Origin: Prostheceraeus crozeri | Taxonomy: Eukaryota; Platyhelminthes; Polycladida; Euryleptidae | Reading direction: 5' to 3' | DNA length: 64,000 nt | Assembly (NCBI GenBank): GCA_907163375.1 | Contig: CAJQUW010007287.1 | Location: 1 to 64,000 of the forward strand | Shown: piece after piece, positions 46,183-56,773 of the stretch | Position numbering within the stretch: the stretch's first letter is position 1 | How the letters are laid out: each line of letters starts with the position of its first letter | Notes under the pieces: model-generated | What the model saw: the letters and a program-made list of their open reading frames with translations, nothing else | What the model was told of the DNA's origin: nothing | Database searches by the model: none | Translations under genes and position numbers: made by a program

Positions 46183-47857
46183 ATGTCTACTTTATCAAGT
46201 CTCACTCGGCAACGTGCCGGTCACCGTTCTTACTTTAAGAAATCTTTCAATAAAGTTAAGGCATGTCTTTCTTTCTAGTGAATCTCCTGATATAAACTCA
46301 ATCAGCTTCGATCTCACCTTCTTGAAATCCAAGTTAGACGATATCCGAAATATCGATAAACTAATTATGGAAGCCTATTCCGACGATTTCATCCAGTCAG
46401 ATGAATTTTTTGCGCAGTTAGAAATTGATAACGATTTCATGCGTGACAGTTTACAGGGTCTGCATGAAATTGAAGTTTTTCTTGAAAAACATGTTGTAAA
46501 ACCCGCTGTTGTATCCGCTGCACCTACATGTAAGCCTACGCATTCTAAGCCCACGAGTTTTGCCAAGTTACCCAAGCTACAGATGGTCCATTTTGATGGT
46601 TCAGACATCCGAAAATGGTCTGAATTTTACGACACGTTCTATTCTGAGATAGAGTCAAGAACCGACATTGAAGATATCACTAAGTTCCACTATCTTAACA
46701 ACCTGTTACATGGTCGTGCTAAGGAAAGAATCAACCACATGCGTCCTTCTAACTCATCGTTTCAGCAAGCGATTCAGAAGTTGAAGGATGAGTTTAAGGA
46801 CAGAGATAGGATTAAGAACGCTCATATTGATTCTATAAATGAAATTCCATCAGCTGATAAAACAGCCTCTGATTTGAGACGTTTTTTGGATCAAATCAAG
46901 TTTGATATTTCTGCATTGAGTCATCTTTCTTATGATTCCACCATGTACGGTCCATTTATTTTACCGTCCTTGTTAAGGAAAATTCCGCATTCTCTACAGA
47001 TGAAAATGCTAGATGCCACACATGGTTCGTATCCGTCTCTTGACGAATTTATGTTTTTTCTAGAAACAGAGGTTCGTAAACTTGAGAACCTTGACTCTTT
47101 GACTCTTCATGGTAGGCCAAGTAACCATTTCCAGAATGACGTGCGTAATAGCAATTTTCAAATAGACAGACGAGACGAGTTTGTGAGTACTATGACTGTC
47201 ACTAAGAATTCCAAAAAGCCATTTTCTAAGAACTTCGTTCGGCAGTGTAGTTATTGTAAATCCGAAGATCATTCAACTTACATGTGTCCCCTAAGTGTAA
47301 GTGAGAAAATCACGTTCATCCAATCTCATAAACTGTGTTTCAACTGCTTGGGTTCTCATCTGAAGAAGGACTGTAAATCAAAGGGTAGATGCGCTAAATG
47401 TAGCAGACCTCATCATAGTTCAATTCATTCTCATTTCACAACTGAGAATGTCGGCAGTAGTAATAGTGCTACTAACAGATCTGAAGGTTGTGATCAGTCT
47501 TCTGATCAAAATGGTAAATCTCGACAGCCTCATATCAAGAACACAACCTCATGTAACGATAGTGACGTTTTAAATGATTCCGAGCACGGTGCTCATAATT
47601 CTGACGTAGTTTCTGGCGACCCAGATTCCACTTTGTCGTCCATATCGTTGACTTCTTCTGAGAAGTATAAATCTAAGGATACTTCTTCCAACGTTCTTTT
47701 GAAAACTGTAAAAGCTGTTGCATTTTCTGATGATATAAGGCTTACCGCAAAGATTCTGATCGATGAAGGATCTGGTGTGAAGCGGCAAATCCCAGTTATG
47801 TGGTCTCGAATTCATGGAGGAGCAACTGTTACTGGGAGGAGCCAAAGGAAAATGTAG
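46163..47857 (+). CDS. gag: BEL/Pao gag with protease start, unit 1
   Basis: The natural start is ATG 46183 (MSTLSSLTRQRAGHR). An extra TTTC near 46265 shifts that frame, and the remaining protein is read from the frame opened at 46163. Features in order: a helical N-terminus; the BEL-type gag core with LQMVHFDGSDIRKWSEFYDT and LNNLLHGRAKERINHMRPSN (DUF1759-like); and two zinc knuckles (CSYCKSEDHSTYMC, and CFNCLGSHLKKDCKSKGRC with CAKC following). A serine-rich linker leads to VKAVAFSDDIRLTAKILIDE, the start of the BEL aspartic protease with its D-E-G-S active-site-like turn. The frame then ends at 47857 after about 25 residues that do not belong to BEL. Gag would package RNA in cytoplasmic particles. 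No reverse transcriptase or integrase follows. Confidence 0.88.
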   Translation: MLFTTCKCLLYQVSLGNVPVTVLTLRNLSIKLRHVFLSSESPDINSISFDLTFLKSKLDDIRNIDKLIMEAYSDDFIQSDEFFAQLEIDNDFMRDSLQGLHEIEVFLEKHVVKPAVVSAAPTCKPTHSKPTSFAKLPKLQMVHFDGSDIRKWSEFYDTFYSEIESRTDIEDITKFHYLNNLLHGRAKERINHMRPSNSSFQQAIQKLKDEFKDRDRIKNAHIDSINEIPSADKTASDLRRFLDQIKFDISALSHLSYDSTMYGPFILPSLLRKIPHSLQMKMLDATHGSYPSLDEFMFFLETEVRKLENLDSLTLHGRPSNHFQNDVRNSNFQIDRRDEFVSTMTVTKNSKKPFSKNFVRQCSYCKSEDHSTYMCPLSVSEKITFIQSHKLCFNCLGSHLKKDCKSKGRCAKCSRPHHSSIHSHFTTENVGSSNSATNRSEGCDQSSDQNGKSRQPHIKNTTSCNDSDVLNDSEHGAHNSDVVSGDPDSTLSSISLTSSEKYKSKDTSSNVLLKTVKAVAFSDDIRLTAKILIDEGSGVKRQIPVMWSRIHGGATVTGRSQRKM

Positions 47858-49223
47858 CTGAAATAGTGAGAAAAATTCGGGAATGACATGTGTGAGACAG
47901 GGACCGGACACAGTGGAACGAGCGAACTCCCAGAAGGTATGGTCGACGTACATCAAACGCTAGAAAAGTGCGGCATGCAAATAAGCCAGTGCAACAAATG
48001 GAAAAGTCGGAAGAGATGTCATTACCTTTTGCGAGTGTTGGATGGCAATAAATTGTTACGCTATCTGGATAAGTCTCGACTGATATGGGATTCACTCTTC
48101 AGTGAAAGTTGTCAGAGTGACACCAAGCACAGGAGAATATTCACGCTACCCGTCATCAAAGCTGGTTTCACTGCACACGGGATAAGATATACCGTTGACA
48201 AGATAAACAGAGTGTTGCAAGTTCTCACAACTCGTACAACTAACCTTTGGTTGAGTAACATACTCACATGGGCTTTTTGTGCCAATCAAGATAAATTAGT
48301 TCTCGATACTTGGTACCAACTAGGCATGTGTTCACTTGGTGACATCGAGCAAGCACAGGCGTCAAAATATTTGGAAGAATCGCTACGACGTACTACAAGA
48401 TGGGATAACTTTGTAAAGCTAAGTTTACATCAGCAAAGTCAGATTGTAGGCATCTCTTTAATGCAAGGGCGAGGACGGAATAAGGTGGATTGGGAAAAGG
48501 AGAAGACCGCAAGGTGTGTCCCCGGATGTCAAATTAAGATGAGGTACGACTCTGTGCAAGGAGAAGAAGTGTTCCTGAATCAATTACGTGACATTCTCCG
48601 CGCATATTTAGAACCATTTGTTGATGTCCAAAAGGCCAAAGAGTTGACATGGAACAAGTTTCTGGGAGGTGCCCAACTATGGCTTACTAGTGGATCAACT
48701 GGAAGTGTACATGTGGAGTATGTAGATGGTGCCAACTACAATCAGGAGAAAGAAAACAAGCGAACAGTTGTCGATCATGTAAAAGAAGCCGACCTCAGGA
48801 ACATCTTGAGCATCACACCAGAGGTAATAGCCATGAGTAGTGACAAATTCGAAAATGGGAAGAGAAGAGCTATACGTATACGGGACGACTATGGTCGATT
48901 ATATTATCTGTTCATATTGCTTAGCCATCTACGAACCCGAATTGAACAAGTTACAGTGCCTGGAGGACGGTCTAAGAGGTATTGATGAAATATCAAGTAT
49001 CCAAAATCGATGGGTTGAGTCTTGTAAATCTCACACACATTTTACGATGGGAGACTATGCGGACTTTAACCTACAACACAGTCTTCAAGCACAATCTATG
49101 GTGTTTGCAGTCTTACGAGAGAAAGCTACCAAAACGGCTGATGTGATGAGAAGATCTCATCAGAGCGCTCTACTGGATGGAGAGAGCCCTATTGGAACAA
49201 TATTGTTATTTTCCTGTTGGTGA
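47800..49223 (+). pseudogene. Totivirus-like RdRp fragment, unit 1
   Basis: The longest frame (47888-48985) and the next (48840-49223) together cover the N-terminal region and the first polymerase motifs of a dsRNA-virus RdRp (RdRP_4 type). Visible landmarks are LMQGRGRNKVDWE (motif 1), GGAQLWLTSGSTGS, FENGKRRAI (motif 3, the K/E-x-GKxRAIYG box) and DYADFNLQHS (motif 4, polymerase motif A with its Asp). The GDD motif and the preceding SG...T block are absent: the sequence ends in the LTR-like tail. An extra A near 47872 and an altered stretch at 48873 (ctatacgtatacgg) break the frame in this unit only. It is an endogenous viral relic carried by a retroelement and not an active polymerase. Confidence 0.8.
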
Positions 49224-49318
49224 TGGGAGTGTACGAACTAATAAATAATAATAAGTACTCTCAATAAAATTGTTCATGAAACTAGAATAAACTTTTGTTT
49301 GTCGGTAAGAATACCACA

Positions 49319-49989
49319 ATTGGTGCCGTGACCACACGACGCAACGCATACACAACGCAAGCTCCTGATGTAAAAGTTTTTCATTTTTATGTGCTATATA
49401 AATTTCATGTATTAAGATCAACTGATCCCTTGTATTTATATATTTAGGTGTTATTCACTACTTGTAAATGTCTACTTTATCAAGTCTCACTCGGCAACGT
49501 GCCGGTCACCGTTTTTACTTTAAGAAATCTTTCAATAAAGTTAAGGCATGTCTTTCTAGTGAATCTCCTGATATAAACTCACTCATATTGCTTGGCCATC
49601 TACGAACCCGAATTGAACAAGTTACAGTGCCTGGAGGACGGTCTAAGAGGTATTGATGAAATATCAAGTATTCAAAATCGATGGGTTGAGTCTTGTAAAT
49701 CTCACACACATTTTACGATGGGAGACTATGCGGACTTTAACCTACAACACAGTCTTCAAGCACAATCTATGGTGTTTGCAGCCTTACGAGAAAAAGCTAC
49801 CAAAACGGCTGATGTGATGAGAAGATCTCATCAGAGCGCTCTACTGGATGGAGAGAGCCCTATTGGAACAATATTGTTATTTTCCTGTTGGTGATGGGAG
49901 TGTACGAACTAATAAATAATAATAAGTACTCTCAATAAAATTGTTCATGAAACTAGAATAAACTTTTGTTTGTCGGTAAGAATACCACA
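49319..49989 (+). mobile_element. Internally deleted 0.67-kb unit
   Basis: It keeps the leader, the first 36 gag codons (49468-) and the last part of the RdRp fragment with DYADFNLQHS (frame 49592-49894), then the LTR tail. The join lies at aaactcactcatattgc near 49578, so about 2.6 kb is missing between gag codon 36 and the polymerase. It alone has a single TTTC and the presumed ancestral gag frame (ACLSSESPDINS). Confidence 0.9.
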
Positions 49990-50117
49990 ATTGGTGCCGT
50001 GACCACACGACGCAACGCATACACAACGCAAGCTCCTGATGTAAAAGTTTCCATTTTTATGTGCTATATAAATTTCATGTATTAAGATCAGCTGATCCCT
50101 TGTATTTATATATTTAG

Positions 50118-51812
50118 GTGTTATTCACTCCTTGTAAATGTCTACTTTATCAAGTCTCACTCGGCAACGTGCCGGTCACCGTTCTTACTTTAAGAAATCT
50201 TTCAATAAAGTTAAGGCATGTCTTTCTTTCTAGTGAATATCCTGATATAAACTCAATCAACTTCGATCTCACCTTCTTGAAATCCAAGTTAGACGATATC
50301 CGAAATATCGATAAACTAATTATGGAAGCCTATTCCGACGATTTCATCCAGTCAGATGAATTTTTTGCGCAGTTAGAAATTGATAACGATTTCATGCCTG
50401 ACAGTTTACAGGGTCTGCATGAAATTGAAGTTTTTCTTGAAAAACATGTTGTAAAACCCGCTGTTGTATCCGCTGCACCTACATGTAAGCCTACGCATTC
50501 TAAGCCCACGAGTTTTGCCAAGTTACCCAAGCTACAGATGGTCCATTTTGATGGTTCAGACATCCGAAAATGGTCTGAATTTTACGACACGTTCTATTCT
50601 GAGATAGAGTCAAGAACCGACATTGAAGATGTCACTAAGTTCCACTATCTTAACAACCTGTTACATGGTCGTGCTAAGGAAAGAATCAACCACATGCGTC
50701 CTTCTAACTCATCGTTTCAGCAAGCGATTCAGAAGTTGAAGGATGAGTTTAAGGACAGAGATAGGATTAAGAACGCTCATATTGATTCTATAAATGAAAT
50801 TCCATCAGCTGATAAAACAGCCTCTGATTTGAGACGTTTTTTGGATCAAATCAAGTTTGATATTTCTGCATTGAGTCATCTTTCTTATGATTCCACCATG
50901 TACGGTCCATTTATTTTACCGTCCTTGTTAAGGAAAATTCCGCATTCTCTACAGATGAAAATGCTAGATGCCACACATGGTTCGTATCCGTCTCTTGACG
51001 AATTTATGTTTTTTCTAGAAACAGAGGTTCGTAAACTTGAGAACCTTGATTCTTTGACTCTTCATGGTAGGCCAAGTAACCATTTCCAGAATGACGTGCG
51101 TAATAGCAATTTTCAAATAGACAGACGAGACGAGTTTGTGAGTACTATGACTGTCACTAAGAATTCCAAAAAGCCATTTTCTAAGAACTTCGTTCGGCAG
51201 TGTAGTTATTGTAAATCCGAAGATCATTCAACTTACATGTGTCCCCTAAGTGTAAGTGAGAAAATCACGTTCATCCAATCTCATAAACTGTGTTTCAACT
51301 GCTTGGGTTCTCATCTGAAGAAGGACTGTAAATCAAAGGGTAGATGCGCTAAATGTAGCAGACCTCATCATAGTTCAATTCGTTCTCATTTCACAACTGA
51401 GAATGTCGGCAGTAGTAATAGTGCTACTAACAGATCTGAAGGTTGTGATCAGTCTTCTGATCAAAATGGTAAATCTCGACAGCCTCATATCAAGAACACA
51501 ACCTCATGTAACGATAGTGACGTTTTAAATGATTCCGAGCACGGTGCTCATAATTCTGACGTAGTTTCTGGCGACCCAGATTCCACTTTGTCGTCCATAT
51601 CGTTGACTTCTTCTGAGAAGTATAAATCTAAGGATACTTCTTCCAACGTTCTTTTGAAAACTGTAAAAGCTGTTGCATTTTCTGATGATATAAGGCTTAC
51701 CGCAAAGATTCTGATCGATGAAGGATCTGGTGTGAAGCGACAAATCCCAGTTATGTGGTCTCGAATTCATGGAGGAGCAACTGTTACTGGGAGGAGCCAA
51801 AGGAAAATGTAG
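50118..51812 (+). CDS. gag: BEL/Pao gag with protease start, unit 2
   Basis: Same 564-codon frame as unit 1, with the natural start displaced by the TTTC insertion near 50222. Distinguishing residues are SSEYPDINSINF near the start, Pro instead of Arg before DSLQG, IEDVTKF, SSIRSHF and LETEVRKLENL. Zinc knuckles and the DUF1759-like core are unchanged. The stop at 51810-51812 lies 90 nt into the overlap with the polymerase frame. Confidence 0.88.
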   Translation: MLFTPCKCLLYQVSLGNVPVTVLTLRNLSIKLRHVFLSSEYPDINSINFDLTFLKSKLDDIRNIDKLIMEAYSDDFIQSDEFFAQLEIDNDFMPDSLQGLHEIEVFLEKHVVKPAVVSAAPTCKPTHSKPTSFAKLPKLQMVHFDGSDIRKWSEFYDTFYSEIESRTDIEDVTKFHYLNNLLHGRAKERINHMRPSNSSFQQAIQKLKDEFKDRDRIKNAHIDSINEIPSADKTASDLRRFLDQIKFDISALSHLSYDSTMYGPFILPSLLRKIPHSLQMKMLDATHGSYPSLDEFMFFLETEVRKLENLDSLTLHGRPSNHFQNDVRNSNFQIDRRDEFVSTMTVTKNSKKPFSKNFVRQCSYCKSEDHSTYMCPLSVSEKITFIQSHKLCFNCLGSHLKKDCKSKGRCAKCSRPHHSSIRSHFTTENVGSSNSATNRSEGCDQSSDQNGKSRQPHIKNTTSCNDSDVLNDSEHGAHNSDVVSGDPDSTLSSISLTSSEKYKSKDTSSNVLLKTVKAVAFSDDIRLTAKILIDEGSGVKRQIPVMWSRIHGGATVTGRSQRKM

Positions 51813-53172
51813 CTGAAATAGTGAGAAAATTCGGGAATGACATGTGTGAGACAGGGACCGGACACAGTGGAACGAGCGAACTCCCAGAAGGTATGGTCGA
51901 CGTACATCAAACGCTAGAAAAGTGCGGCATGCAAATAAGCCAGTGCAACAAATGGAAAAGTCGGAAGAGATGTCATTACCTTTTGCGAGTGTTGGATGGC
52001 AATAAATTGTTACGCTATCTGGATAAGTCTCGACTGATATGGGATTCACTCTTCAGTGAAAGTTGTCAGAGTGACACCAAGCACAGGAGAATATTCACGC
52101 TACCCGTCATCAAAGCTGGTTTCACTGCACACGGGATAAGATATACCGTTGACAAGATAAACAGAGTGTTGCAAGTTCTCCCAACTCGTACAACTAACCT
52201 TTGGTTGAGTAACATACTCACATGGGCTTTTTGTGCCAATCAAGATAAATTAGTTCTCGATACTTGGTACCAACTAGGCATGTGTTCACTTGGTGACATC
52301 GAGCAAGCACAGGCGTCAAAATATTTGGAAGAATCGCTACGACGTACTACAAGATGGGATAACTTTGTAAAGCTAAGTTTACACCAGCAAAGTCAGATTG
52401 TAGGCATCTCTTTAATGCAAGGGCGGGGACGGAATAAGGTGGATTGGGAAAAGGAGAAGACCGCAAGGTGTGTCCCCGGATGTCAAATTAAGATGAGGTA
52501 CGACTCTGTGCAAGGAGAAGAAGTGTTCCTGAATCAATTACGTGACATTCTCCGCGCATATTTAGAACCATTTGTTGATGTCCAAAAGGCCAAAGAGTTG
52601 ACATGGAACAAGTTTCTGGGAGGTGCCCAACTATGGCTTACTAGTGGATCAACTGGAAGTGTACATGTGGAGTATGTAGATGGTGCCAACTACAATCAGG
52701 AGAAAGAAAACAAGCGAACAGTTGTCGATCATGTAAAAGAAGCCGACCTCAGGATCATCTTGAGCATCACACCAGAGGTAATAGCCATGAGTAGTGACAA
52801 ATATGAAAATGGAAAGAAAAGAGCTATATACGGACGACTATGGTCGATTATATTATCTGTTCATATTGCTTGGCCATCTACGAACCCGAATTAAACAAGT
52901 TACAGTGCCTGGAGGACGGTCTAAGAGGTATTGATGAAATATCAAGTATCCAAAATCGATGGGTTGAGTCTTGTAAATCTCACACACATTTTACGATGGG
53001 AGACTATGCGGACTTTAACCTACAACACAGTCTTCAAGCACAATCTATGGTGTTTGCAGCCTTACGAGAAAAAGCTACCAAAACGGCTGATGTGATGAGG
53101 AGATCTCATCAGAGCGCTCTACTGGATGGAGAGAGCCCTATTGGAACAATATTGTTATTTTCCTGTTGGTGA
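51755..53172 (+). pseudogene. Totivirus-like RdRp fragment, unit 2
   Basis: This is the best-preserved 5' half: a 379-codon frame from 51755 to 52894 without internal stops. It is in the -1 frame relative to gag and is open from 51722, so it overlaps gag by about 90 nt. It holds the QGRGRNKVDWE and LWLTSGSTGS blocks and YENGKKRAIYG. One g fewer near 52834 than in unit 4 then moves motif A (DYADFNLQHS, about 53002-53031) into the frame 52840-53172. If the next frame is read near the end, a further YWMERALLEQY-type helix is visible before a TAA, so the fragment stops just upstream of polymerase motif B. Confidence 0.82.
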
Positions 53173-53395
53173 TGGGAGTGTACGAACTAATAAATAATAA
53201 TAAGTACTCTCAATAAAATTGTTCATGAAACTAGAATAAACTTTTGTTTGTCGGTAAGAATACCACAATTGGTGCCGTGACCACACGACGCAACGCATAC
53301 ACAACGCAAGCTCCTGATGTAAAAGTTTCCATTTTTATGTGCTATATAAATTTCATGTATTAAGATCAGCTGATCCCTTGTATTTATATATTTAG

Positions 53396-55090
53396 GTGTT
53401 ATTCACTCCTTGTAAATGTCTACTTTATCAAGTCTCACTCGGCAACGTGCCGGTCACCGTTCTTACTTTAAGAAATCTTTCAATAAAGTTAAGGCATGTC
53501 TTTCTTTCTAGTGAATCTCCTGATATAAACTCAATCAGCTTCGATCTCACCTTCTTGAAATCCAAGTTAGACGATATCCGAAATATCGATAAACTAATTA
53601 TGGAAGCCTATTCCGACGATTTCATCCAGTCAGATGAATTTTTTGCGCAGTTAGAAATTGATAACGATTTCATGCCTGACAGTTTACAGGGTCTGCATGA
53701 AATTGAAGTTTTTCTTGAAAAACATGTTGTAAAACCCGCTGTTGTATCCACTGCACCTACATGTAAGCCTACGCATTCTAAGCCCACGAGTTTTGCCAAG
53801 TTACCCAAGCTACAGATGGTCCATTTTGATGGTTCAGACATCCGAAAATGGTCTGAATTTTACGACACGTTCTATTCTGAGATAGAGTCAAGAACCGACA
53901 TTGAAGATGTCACTAAGTTCCACTATCTTAACAACCTGTTACATGGTCGTGCTAAGGAAAGAATCAACCACATGCGTCCTTCTAACTCATCGTTTCAGCA
54001 AGCGATTCAGAAGTTGAAGGATGAGTTTAAGGACAGAGATAGGATTAAGAACGCTCATATTGATTCTATAAATGAAATTCCATCAGCTGATAAAACAGCC
54101 TCTGATTTGAGACGTTTTTTGGATCAAATCAAGTTTGATATTTCTGCATTGAGTCATCTTTCTTATGATTCCACCATGTACGGTCCATTTATTTTACCGT
54201 CCTTGTTAAGGAAAATTCCGCATTCTCTACAGATGAAAATGCTAGATGCCACACATGGTTCGTATCCGTCTCTTGACGAATTTATGTTTTTTCTAGAAAC
54301 AGAGGTTTGTAAACTTGAGAACCTTGACTCTTTGACTCTTCATGGTAGGCCAAGTAACCATTTCCAGAATGACATGCGTAATAGCAATTTTCAAATAGAC
54401 AGACGAGACGAGTTTGTGAGTACTATGACTGTCACTAAGAATTCCAAAAAGCCATTTTCTAAGAACTTCGTTCGGCAGTGTAGTTATTGTAAATCCGAAG
54501 ATCATTCAACTTACATGTGTCCCCTAAGTGTAAGTGAGAAAATCACGTTCATCCAATCTCATAAACTGTGTTTCAACTGCTTGGGTTCTCATCTGAAGAA
54601 GGACTGTAAATCAAAGGGTAGATGCGCTAAATGTAGCAGACCTCATCATAGTTCAATTCATTCTCATTTCACAACTGAGAATGTCGGCAGTAGTAATAGT
54701 GCTGCTAACAGATCTGAAGGTTGTGATCAGTCTTCTGATCAAAATGGTAAATCTCGACAGCCTCATATCAAGAACACAACCTCATGTAACGATAGTGACG
54801 TTTTAAATGATTCCGAGCACGGTGCTCATAATTCTGACGTAGTTTCTGGCGACCCAGATTCCACTTTGTCGTCCATATCGTTGACTTCTTCTGAGAAGTA
54901 TAAATCTAAGGATACTTCTTCCAACGTTCTTTTGAAAATTGTAAAAGCTGTTGCATTTTCTGATGATATAAGGCTTACCGCAAAGATTCTGATCGATGAA
55001 GGATCTGGTGTGAAGCGGCAAATCCCAGTTATGTGGTCTCGAATTCATGGAGGAGCAACTGTTACTGGGAGGAGCCAAAGGAAAATGTAG
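53396..55090 (+). CDS. gag: BEL/Pao gag with protease start, unit 3
   Basis: Same 564-codon frame. Diagnostic residues are SSESPDINSISF (as unit 1), VVSTAPT, EVCKLENL and NDMRNSNF (as unit 4), SAANRSEG and LLKIVKAV. The combination of unit-1-like and unit-4-like alleles in one copy shows exchange between units. The TTTC run has two copies, as in units 1 and 2. Confidence 0.88.
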   Translation: MLFTPCKCLLYQVSLGNVPVTVLTLRNLSIKLRHVFLSSESPDINSISFDLTFLKSKLDDIRNIDKLIMEAYSDDFIQSDEFFAQLEIDNDFMPDSLQGLHEIEVFLEKHVVKPAVVSTAPTCKPTHSKPTSFAKLPKLQMVHFDGSDIRKWSEFYDTFYSEIESRTDIEDVTKFHYLNNLLHGRAKERINHMRPSNSSFQQAIQKLKDEFKDRDRIKNAHIDSINEIPSADKTASDLRRFLDQIKFDISALSHLSYDSTMYGPFILPSLLRKIPHSLQMKMLDATHGSYPSLDEFMFFLETEVCKLENLDSLTLHGRPSNHFQNDMRNSNFQIDRRDEFVSTMTVTKNSKKPFSKNFVRQCSYCKSEDHSTYMCPLSVSEKITFIQSHKLCFNCLGSHLKKDCKSKGRCAKCSRPHHSSIHSHFTTENVGSSNSAANRSEGCDQSSDQNGKSRQPHIKNTTSCNDSDVLNDSEHGAHNSDVVSGDPDSTLSSISLTSSEKYKSKDTSSNVLLKIVKAVAFSDDIRLTAKILIDEGSGVKRQIPVMWSRIHGGATVTGRSQRKM

Positions 55091-56450
55091 CTGAAATAGT
55101 GAGAAAATTCGGGAATGACATGTGTGAGACAGGGACCGGACACAGTGGAACGAGCGAACTCCCAGAAGGTATGGTCGACGTACATCAAACGCTAGAAAAG
55201 TGCGGCATGCAAATAAGCCAGTGCAACAAATGGAAAAGTCGGAAGAGATGTCATTAACATTTGCGAGTGTTGGATGGCAATAAATTGTTACGCTATCTGG
55301 ATAAGTCTCGACTGATATGGGATTCACTCTTCAGTGAAAGTTGTCAGAGTGACACCAAGCACAGGAGAATATTCACGCTACCCGTCATCAAAGCTGGTTT
55401 CACTGCACACGGGATAAGATATACCGTTGACAAGATAAACAGAGTGTTGCAAGTTCTCCCAACTCGTACAACTAACCTTTGGTTGAGTAACATACTCACA
55501 TGGGCTTTTTGTGCCAATCAAGATAAATTAGTTCTCGATACTTGGTACCAACTAGGCATGTGTTCACTTGGTGACATCGAGCAAGCACAGGCGTCAAAAT
55601 ATTTGGAGGAATCGCTACGACGTACTACAAGATGGGATAACTTTGTAAAGCTAAGTTTACACCAGCAAAGTCAGATTGTAGGCATCTCTTTAATGCAAGG
55701 GCGAGGACGGAATAAGGTGGATTGGGAAAAGGAGAAGACCGCAAGGTGTGTCCCCGGATGTCAAATTAAGATGAGGTACGACTCTGTGCAAGGAGAAGAA
55801 GTGTTCCTGAATCAATTACGTGACATTCTCCGCGCATATTTAGAACCATTTGTTGATGTCCAAAAGGCCAAAGAGTTGACATGGAACAAGTTTCTGGGAG
55901 GTGCCCAACTATGGCTTACTAGTGGATCAACTGGAAGTGTACATGTGGAGTATGTAGATGGTGCCAACTACAATCAGGAGAAAGAAAACAAGCGAACAGT
56001 TGTCGATCATGTAAAAGAAGACGACCTCAGGATCATCTTGAGCATCACACCAGAGGTAATAGCTATGAGTAGTGACAAATATGAAAATGGAAAGAAAAGA
56101 GCTATATACGGACGACTATGGTCGATTATATTATCTGTTCATATTGCTTAGCCATCTACGAACCCGAATTAAACAAGTTACAGTGCCTGGAGGACGGTCT
56201 AAGAGGTATTGATGAAATATCAAGTATCCAAAATCGATGGGTTGAGTCTTGTAAATCTCACACACATTTTACGATGGGAGACTATGCGGACTTTAACCTA
56301 CAACACAGTCTTCAAGCACAATCTATGGTGTTTGCAGTCTTACGAGAGAAAGCTACCAAAACGGCTGATGTGATGAGAAGATCTCATCAGAGCGCTCTAC
56401 TGGATGGAGAGAGCCCTATTGGAACAATATTGTTATTTTCCTGTTGGTGA
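55033..56450 (+). pseudogene. Totivirus-like RdRp fragment, unit 3
   Basis: It reads 55033-55257, then stops at a TAA (cattaacat, where units 1 and 2 have cattacctt and unit 4 has cattgccat). It resumes in the same frame at 55261-56151. The one-base deficit before the motif A frame (56118-56450) is shared with unit 2. It has EDDLRIIL where others have EADLR. Confidence 0.8.
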
Positions 56451-56773
56451 TGGGAGTGTACGAACTAATAAATAATAATAAGTACTCTCAATAAAATTGT
56501 TCATGAAACTAGAATAAACTTTTGTTTGTCGGTAAGAATACCACAATTGGTGCCGTGACCACACGACGCAACGCATACACAACGCAAGCTCCTGATGTAA
56601 AAGTTTCCATTTTTATGTGCTATATAAATTTCATGTATTAAGATCAGCTGATCCCTTGTATTTATATATTTAGGTGTTATTCACTCCTTGTAAATGTCTA
56701 CTTTATCAAGTCTCACTCGGCAACGTGCCGGTCACCGTTCTTACTTTAAGAAATCTTTCAATAAAGTTAAGGC

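Noticed and set aside
47570-47956. Minus-strand ORFs of 128-174 codons at the gag-RdRp junction in each unit
   Set aside because: They recur only because the units are copies; the plus strand carries both recognisable proteins.
51722-51812. Programmed -1 frameshift site
   Set aside because: No X-XXY-YYZ heptamer was found in the overlap, so only the frame relation is reported.
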